Positions 59,353 through 64,000 of a stretch of 64,000 nucleotides of DNA are shown here, piece after piece. The DNA is from Myotis daubentonii. Taxonomy: Eukaryota > Chordata > Mammalia > Chiroptera > Vespertilionidae. Location: the NCBI RefSeq assembly GCF_963259705.1, contig NC_081844.1:31574294-31638293 (forward strand), in the 5' to 3' direction. The position numbers were made by a program, and so were the translations under genes. The notes beneath the pieces are model-generated. The model did not search any database, was not told where the DNA came from, and was given only the letters and a program-made list of their open reading frames with translations. The stretch's first letter is position 1; every line of letters starts with the position of its first letter.

Positions 59353-59453
59353 CAGTGGTTCTCCACCTTGGCTGCACATTAGAATCACCTGGGAATGGAG
59401 TTCAAAAAGATTCCCAGGTGATTCTAATGTGCAGCCAAGGTGGAGAACCACCG
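59353..59453. mobile_element. MER5-type hAT MITE reduced to a perfect palindrome
   Basis: Termini CAGTGGTTCTC and GAGAACCACCG with the MER5-like CTGCACATTAGAATCACCTG. Arms of 41 bases (59355-59395 and 59411-59451) are perfectly complementary around a 15-base loop. Confidence 0.8.
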
Positions 59454-59999
59454 CACTACGCCTTTGGGAGTAACAAGGTTAAATAGGGGACCAGGTTATC
59501 TGGGAATCTTGGTTCATCGCTCTCCCAAGATTAGCTTCTTCCAAGTGGACCCCTGCAGTAGAAGGAGCGGTAAGGGGGGCCAGGCGCGGTGCAGGGTCAT
59601 CCAGGGCTCGTCCAGCTGTCCTGTGAGAGGGCGGTCAGTGCTGCCTGGCCCCGCAGAGGGAGAAGTGGAGGCCGGGGCAGGGGCAGGGGCAGTCCTGCCT
59701 CCGGCACAGCGGGTTGGCCCCTCAGGCCCCTCCGTGATTCTCCAAAGCGGGGCTGCTCCACCTGCGGCCTCTGAGCCGCAGGGTATCCTTCCCTCTGGCT
59801 CCAATGTTCCCTTAATGATGATGACGACCATCGCGGTATAGCGGTGGACATATTTGGAGCGCTGTCTCTGCACCAGGCACCAGCAGCCCTTTACAACGAC
59901 AGGTAATTCATTCAAGGGGCCTCCGCAGGCGGAAGAGGTGACGGAGGGCGTTGGAGTCGCGGAGTTGCTTACCTCCCGGACACGCAGCTCACTCACGCA

Positions 60000-60680
60000 C
60001 CCCCTTCCCGGGCGCGCGCTGCGGCACCTGCTCCAAGCTCCAAGGCCTGTGCCTTCCGGGATGGGGGCGGGGTGGGAGGGGAGGTGCGCGCCCCGCGGCT
60101 TCAGGCCAGGAAGCGGTGTGGAGCGGGCGGCCGCCTCCAGTCCCCGCCCGGGCCAGCGGGAGGGGCCGCCGGCGGCGCGCGGAGCCGAGCGTAGGACGAC
60201 CGGCCGGCGCTAGGACCCGCGGGGGCCGCCCAGGCCGCAGTCTCCGGCTCCCCCCACCCCAGCCCACCTCACCCCGCCCAAAATGAGGAAACGGAGGAAC
60301 TTGTTCCAAGTTGTGCTGCCAGGGCCGCCTGGGGGTGCGCAGCCAGGGCGCCGGGGCCTTCGTGGGGGCGGGGGCGGGGCGCGGCCCGGAGACTCCCTCT
60401 GAGCAGGTGAGCGGGCGGCGGGGATGTGGGGTGAGACCGCGGGCGTATGGAGGGCTCCCGGAGGCCTGGGCGTGCACCCCGGGGACCGGTGCGGTGTGCG
60501 CACGAGTGTGCGCGTCCGGGGCGCGCGGCGGGTCGAGGCTGGGGCGGCGGTGGTCAGAGGCGATCCGGGGCGGGTGCAGGGTATTTTCCTGGGTGTAGGG
60601 GGTGCGCGTCTGGGAGCCCCTGGTGTGTGTATCCGCGCGTCCACGTGGAGGGATGTGCGCGTGTGACAGATGCGTGTGCA
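60000..60680 (+). promoter_or_regulatory. MATK: CpG island, MATK promoter region
   Basis: Very CpG-dense sequence with GC boxes (GGGGGCGGGGCGCGG near 60371) and a strong donor CTGAGCAG|GTGAGCGG (last base 60406) that fits a non-coding first exon of MATK upstream of the coding exons. The transcription start is not defined by sequence. Confidence 0.65.
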
Positions 60681-61401
60681 CGGCCTTGCGTGTAGCTCTG
60701 TCCGGGTGGCCCAACGTGTGGCGCCCAGGTGTTCAAGTGTGTGTGTTTGGGGGTGGGGAGGGGCGGGAGGGAGACACAGATACGTTTCCAGATGTCTGAG
60801 CACCTGTGTGTGTGTGTGTGTGTGTACACATTTGTAGACGCGTGTGTACACCTGTCTCTAGGGGGGACGTGCCCTTGCTTGCGTACCTGCGGGCCTGTGG
60901 GTACCTGTGTCCACCTGTGTCCAAGCCTGGTGTGTTTCTCTGTGTGCTTGTGTGTACATGGATCAGTATGTGTGTGAGTACATGTAGGGCTGGGTATTTA
61001 CGGGTTGCACACTGGAGGAGCAGAGACTTACCCTGGAACCCGCCCCACGGGCCCAGCCACCTGTGGTGGGGTCGATGGGGTGGGAAGATCCTCACCCAAG
61101 CAGCAATGAGGGACTGGGGTGGGGTAGAGGGAGTAGAGAGGTCCAGCTGGCCAGCCCCAGGAGCTCAGCAGGGCTGCACTGTCCCACTGTAGGGTCAGAG
61201 TTTCTTGGCAATGACCTTGAATCATTCCATATTTCCCTGCCCTGCTCTTCCAGAAAAGAGGAAGAACCAGGCGTGATGAGGTGGCACTGAGCTCCCCAGG
61301 CGCCTGTGGGCTGCGGGGGCCTGAACCAGGCGTGTCCCTCCTCCCCAGCCTGTGGCCACTTGCTCTGTGCCCATGCTGGTCCTCAGTTTCCTTTGGGAAC
61401 A

Positions 61402-61473
61402 ATGGTAGGGCTAGGCTCCCCGATTTCGTCACTGATGTTTAATGGCTTTGACTCAGCTAAGGAACGACCCTCC
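61402..61473 (+). CDS. MATK: MATK alternative N-terminal segment (long isoform start)
   Basis: From ATG at 61402: [20 protein letters not shown] then ERPS. This aligns without gaps to the human long-isoform start [20 protein letters not shown] ELPR (from memory): M-x-G-x-G-S, F-x-G-x-D-S-A-x-E-x-P. A GTAAAG at 61474 is a possible donor. Phase with the next exon is not resolved: the frame is also open without splicing from here to 61701. Confidence 0.6.
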
Positions 61474-63169
61474 GTAAAGACCACCTTCCCAGAGGGGCCT
61501 GGAGAACCAGTATTTATAACTCCCCGACCCCCATGCCTCTGGCTGTTGCCTCCACCCGGCCTGGCTGGCAGTGGTAGTGATGGCCCCCGAGCCCCAGCCT
61601 GGCTTGCATCTGCCCCCCAGCTGGTCTCTGCCCCCTCTCCAGGCGAACCCTGGCTTTCTCCAGGCCCGGCAGTCCGGCCCATCTCAGTCAGGATGCCCAC
61701 AGTGAGTACCCCCAACCTGGATGCCTGTATCCCTGGCCCTTGCTCAGCTCAGTCCACGTCCACAGGCCCTCAACTCCATGGGGTGGGAGGATGTACTCTG
61801 ACCCACGCCCCCTTTAGCTGATGTCTTCCGGCTTTTCTGTCTTTTGGTGTTGCATTTCCTTCACCTTTTCTTCCTGACCTGTCCTGGGTGCCCTCTGTTT
61901 GTGACTAATATATCTCTGCTGGCTGCTCCCCTGTCTTGTCTCCTCTTCTCCCTCTCTCTCCGCTCTCAATCCCATCTTCCTCTCCCTGGGGCATCTCCTT
62001 CATGTCACCTTGGCTCTCTTCCCTGTGCCTCCCACCCAGAGGCGCTGGGCCCCAGGCACCCAATGCATCACCAAGTGTGAGCACACGCGCCCGAAGCCTG
62101 GAGAGCTGGCCTTCCACAAGGGCGACATGGTCACCATCCTGGAGGCTTGTGAGGTGAGCCGCGGCCAGAGGGCCTGGAGATGGGTCTCAGTCAGGAACCC
62201 CCCCATGCTCCCCCCCCGATACCGACCCCTGCCTCCCTCCCTGGCAGAGCAAGAGCTGGTACCGAGCCAAGCACCACGCCAGCGGGCAGGAGGGGCTGCT
62301 GGCGGCGGGTGCGCTGCGGGAGCGTGAGGCCCTCTCCGCGGACCCCAAGCTCAGCCTCATGCCGTGAGTGGTGGGGTTGGCCCAGGGATGAGGGATCCAG
62401 AGGGCCCGGCCCGCCCGGCCCAACCCGCCCTCCTGCCACTGCAGGTGGTTCCACGGGAAGATCTCGGGCCAGGAGGCGGTGCAGCTGCTGCAGCCGCCCG
62501 AGGATGGGCTGTTCTTGGTGCGGGAGTCGGTGCGGCATCCCGGGGACTACGTGCTGTGCGTGAGCTTCCACCGCGACGTCATCCACTACCGCGTCCTGCA
62601 CCGTGATGGCCACCTGACCATCGACGAGACCATCTGCTTTTGCAACCTCATGGATATGGTAGAGGTGCAGCTCGGACAGGAGTCGCGTGTTCCCCAGGCC
62701 CTGCCCCATCCCAGCAGCTGGATGGACATGGGGACCCCCGGAGCCACATGCTCCCCAGTGCAAGAAGGAGCTGGTCCTCATGGACCACCAGCCATATAGG
62801 TGGTCTGAGCTCTCTGAGTTCCACTTCCAGGGACTGGGTGGCTCCTCCAGAGACACCCCTGCCATCCTCCCCTCCCCGCTAGCTTGCATCTTTCCTATCC
62901 CCATGGAAACCAGCCCAACACATCATGTGGGAACCAAACACCTCTCCTCATCGGCTCAGGCCCACCCTACCCAGAGCCCACCCCCAGGAAGGGAACAGGA
63001 TGAGGGATGCCCCTTGGCACATGCTGGTCCCTGGGGTTGGACTCACAACCACCTCTGCCCCACCCCACCCTGCAGCATTACAGCAAGGACAAGGGGGCCA
63101 TCTGCACGAAACTCGTGAAACCCAAGAGGAAGCAGGGGGCTAAATCGGCGGAGGAAGAGCTGGCCAAGG
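61402..63169 (+). CDS. MATK: MATK (CHK/CTK, Csk-family tyrosine kinase), 5' coding part
   Basis: MATK is a cytoplasmic tyrosine kinase related to CSK that phosphorylates the C-terminal inhibitory tyrosine of Src-family kinases, mainly in haematopoietic cells and brain. It has an SH3-SH2-kinase layout. Here the SH3 (two exons), the SH2 (one exon) and the linker exon are intact, with consensus splice sites and phases that join correctly. No stop or frameshift is seen, in contrast to the neighbouring ZFR2. Counting from the internal Met at 61693, the SH3 runs over about residues 6-75 and the SH2 from Trp81. The kinase domain and C terminus lie beyond 64000, so the gene is partial. Two starts are possible: the long form at 61402 and the short form at 61693. 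The name is secure from the SH3/SH2 sequence. Confidence 0.95.
61643..61701 (+). CDS. MATK: MATK exon with the short-isoform start
   Basis: Reads [19 protein letters not shown] and ends at ACA|GTGAGT. Human has a 20-residue segment ending PPPVSARMPT at the same place. The Met at 61693-61695 starts the short isoform. The acceptor is uncertain: AG at 61641-61642, 61662-61663 or 61619-61620 are all plausible. Confidence 0.8.
62040..62153 (+). CDS. MATK: MATK SH3 exon, first part
   Basis: 38 codons in phase 0: [20 protein letters not shown], then [18 protein letters not shown]. It includes the ELAF-KGD SH3 core that begins the RT loop. Acceptor CCACCCAG, donor GAG|GTGAGC. Differs from human at few positions (His for Arg in AFRKGD, Met for Val), as far as I remember it. 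Confidence 0.97.
62248..62363 (+). CDS. MATK: MATK SH3 exon, second part
   Basis: [38 protein letters not shown] and two bases of the next Pro codon. Contains the SH3 W-Y pair and the GQEGLL strand. Acceptor CTGGCAG, donor GCC|GTGAGT in phase 2. Confidence 0.97.
62445..62664 (+). CDS. MATK: MATK SH2 exon
   Basis: One base completes Pro80, then 73 codons from [20 protein letters not shown] to [10 protein letters not shown]. The phosphotyrosine-binding FLVRES motif is intact (Arg106 counting from the short start), followed by DYVLCVSF and the HYRV strand with its His. The exon has the length expected for MATK. Acceptor CTGCAG, donor GAG|GTGCAG. Confidence 0.97.
63076..63169 (+). CDS. MATK: MATK SH2 end and SH2-kinase linker exon
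   Basis: [20 protein letters not shown], then [11 protein letters not shown] plus one base, ending at AAGG|GTAGGG. Finishes the SH2 domain (ICTKLVKP) and enters the basic linker before the kinase. The remaining sequence to 64000 is intron. Confidence 0.96.
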
Positions 63170-64000
63170 GTAGGGGCCTGCGCCCTCTCTGCCCATGTTG
63201 GAGTGGGTTTCCACATCTGCTGCTTCTCCCACGTCCCCATCATCTGTCCTGTCACTTGAGTCAGAAACCTGGCCCAAACCTCAACCCACCTGCCCTCCCA
63301 CATTCCCCTCATGCTCCCTCCTGGCCTCTCAGAGCCTCCCTTCAGACCACCTCCTTCCAGGGGGGCAGTCCCCCTTCCTCCTGCCCCCTGCCCCTCTGGT
63401 CCCAAAGGCAACTTTCTACCTGCAAGCCCACCCACATCGCTCCCCTGCTTAAAGGCGGGAGGCCCTGCAGCTCCACCGCCTTCCAGAACCTTCCCTTGTG
63501 GCTGAGCCTTTCCTACTTCATCTACAGGGCTCCTCCTCCATTCACAAGCCCTCTTGGTTGTGACTCATTTCCTCTCATGCCTCCGTGCTGTTGTGCATTC
63601 TGTTCCCTTCAGCTGAAATGCTTTTCCAGCTTCTGTGTAGTGAAATCATCAATACCCAAGTCCCAAAGCAAAGGCCCCCAACTACAGCCACCCCTCGTCT
63701 TTTGAACCTCATGATCATGGCTGTCTCCTTGGGAGCATGTATTTCTCCTGGGGAACTCTTGGGGGTGGCACGCGGGCGGAGGGTGGTGTCGCCACGCCTG
63801 ATCGTGCCTAAGGGCTCCTGATTTGGGTGGGGAGGAGGCCTCATTAGAGGAGAGCACTGGCCTGAGACAAGAGGTCAGGGAGGCCAGAGCACGGATTATG
63901 ACTTAGAGCACAGGAATCTTTCTAAGATTCCAGAAGCCTTACTGTTCTCCGTGTCTATTGCATTTTTGCTCTGTGTGTGTGTCCCTGGGAGGCCAGAGGT
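63170..64000 (+). other. MATK: MATK intron (partial)
   Basis: No kinase-domain exon is seen before the window ends. Open frames here are GC-rich by-products. Confidence 0.7.

Larger units (their letters stand above)
49408..60000. other. Intergenic DNA between ZFR2 relic and MATK
   Basis: No gene recognised. Contents: five Ves SINEs, L2-like fragments, old L1 pieces, a SPIN MITE, a G-run of more than 20 bases at about 53369-53387 and the MER5-type palindrome. Confidence 0.6.

Noticed and set aside
59989..60714. 241-codon minus-strand frame over the MATK CpG island
   Set aside because: GC-rich island with few stops by composition; Pro/Arg/His-rich and low complexity; no family recognised.
63007..63705. 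232-codon frame downstream of the MATK linker exon
   Set aside because: It uses the MATK exon frame only in part, then reads intron; a proper donor at 63170 ends the exon.

Overview
The window is mammalian nuclear DNA, most likely from a vespertilionid (evening) bat. The sequence is saturated with tRNA-derived Ves SINEs. It also carries a 353-bp HeliBat-type Helitron (5' TC, 3' CTAG, inserted between A and T), a SPIN-type hAT MITE, several other hAT MITEs with 8-bp target duplications, a TTAA-flanked piggyBac-like MITE and a HAL1 (ORF1-only LINE). That combination of DNA transposons is characteristic of Vespertilionidae. No prokaryotic gene, CRISPR array, rRNA or functional tRNA gene is present.

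The locus corresponds to human 19p13.3 (inverted): ATCAY, then ZFR2, then MATK. (1) 1-10 kb: the 5' end of ATCAY (caytaxin) on the minus strand. The first coding exon is at 7139-7248, the probable non-coding first exon and CpG-island promoter at about 9.4-10.4 kb; the first 7.1 kb is intron. (2) 10-17 kb: the head-to-head intergenic interval, mostly repeats, with a near-consensus REST/RE1 motif at 12839-12859. (3) 17.36-49.4 kb: ZFR2 on the plus strand. At least twelve exons are in the correct order, phase and orientation, but nearly every one carries a frameshift or stop and the start codon reads AGG. This is a decayed single-copy (unitary) ZFR2 pseudogene whose splice sites are largely preserved. 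(4) 49.4-60 kb: repeat-rich intergenic DNA. (5) 60-64 kb: the 5' part of MATK on the plus strand: CpG-island promoter, the alternative N-terminal exon, the SH3 exons, the SH2 exon and the start of the linker. The kinase domain lies beyond the window.

Other items: a MYL6 processed pseudogene (24.1-24.7 kb) whose A-rich tail was the target of a full-length HAL1 (24726-26963), an antisense truncated L1 with a SINE fused to its 5' end under one target duplication (42.6-45.2 kb), and a 41-bp perfect palindrome of MER5 type (59355-59451). Gene calls rest on recognising protein segments and on exon phase consistency. No alignment or database search was run, and percentages or copy numbers are not claimed.
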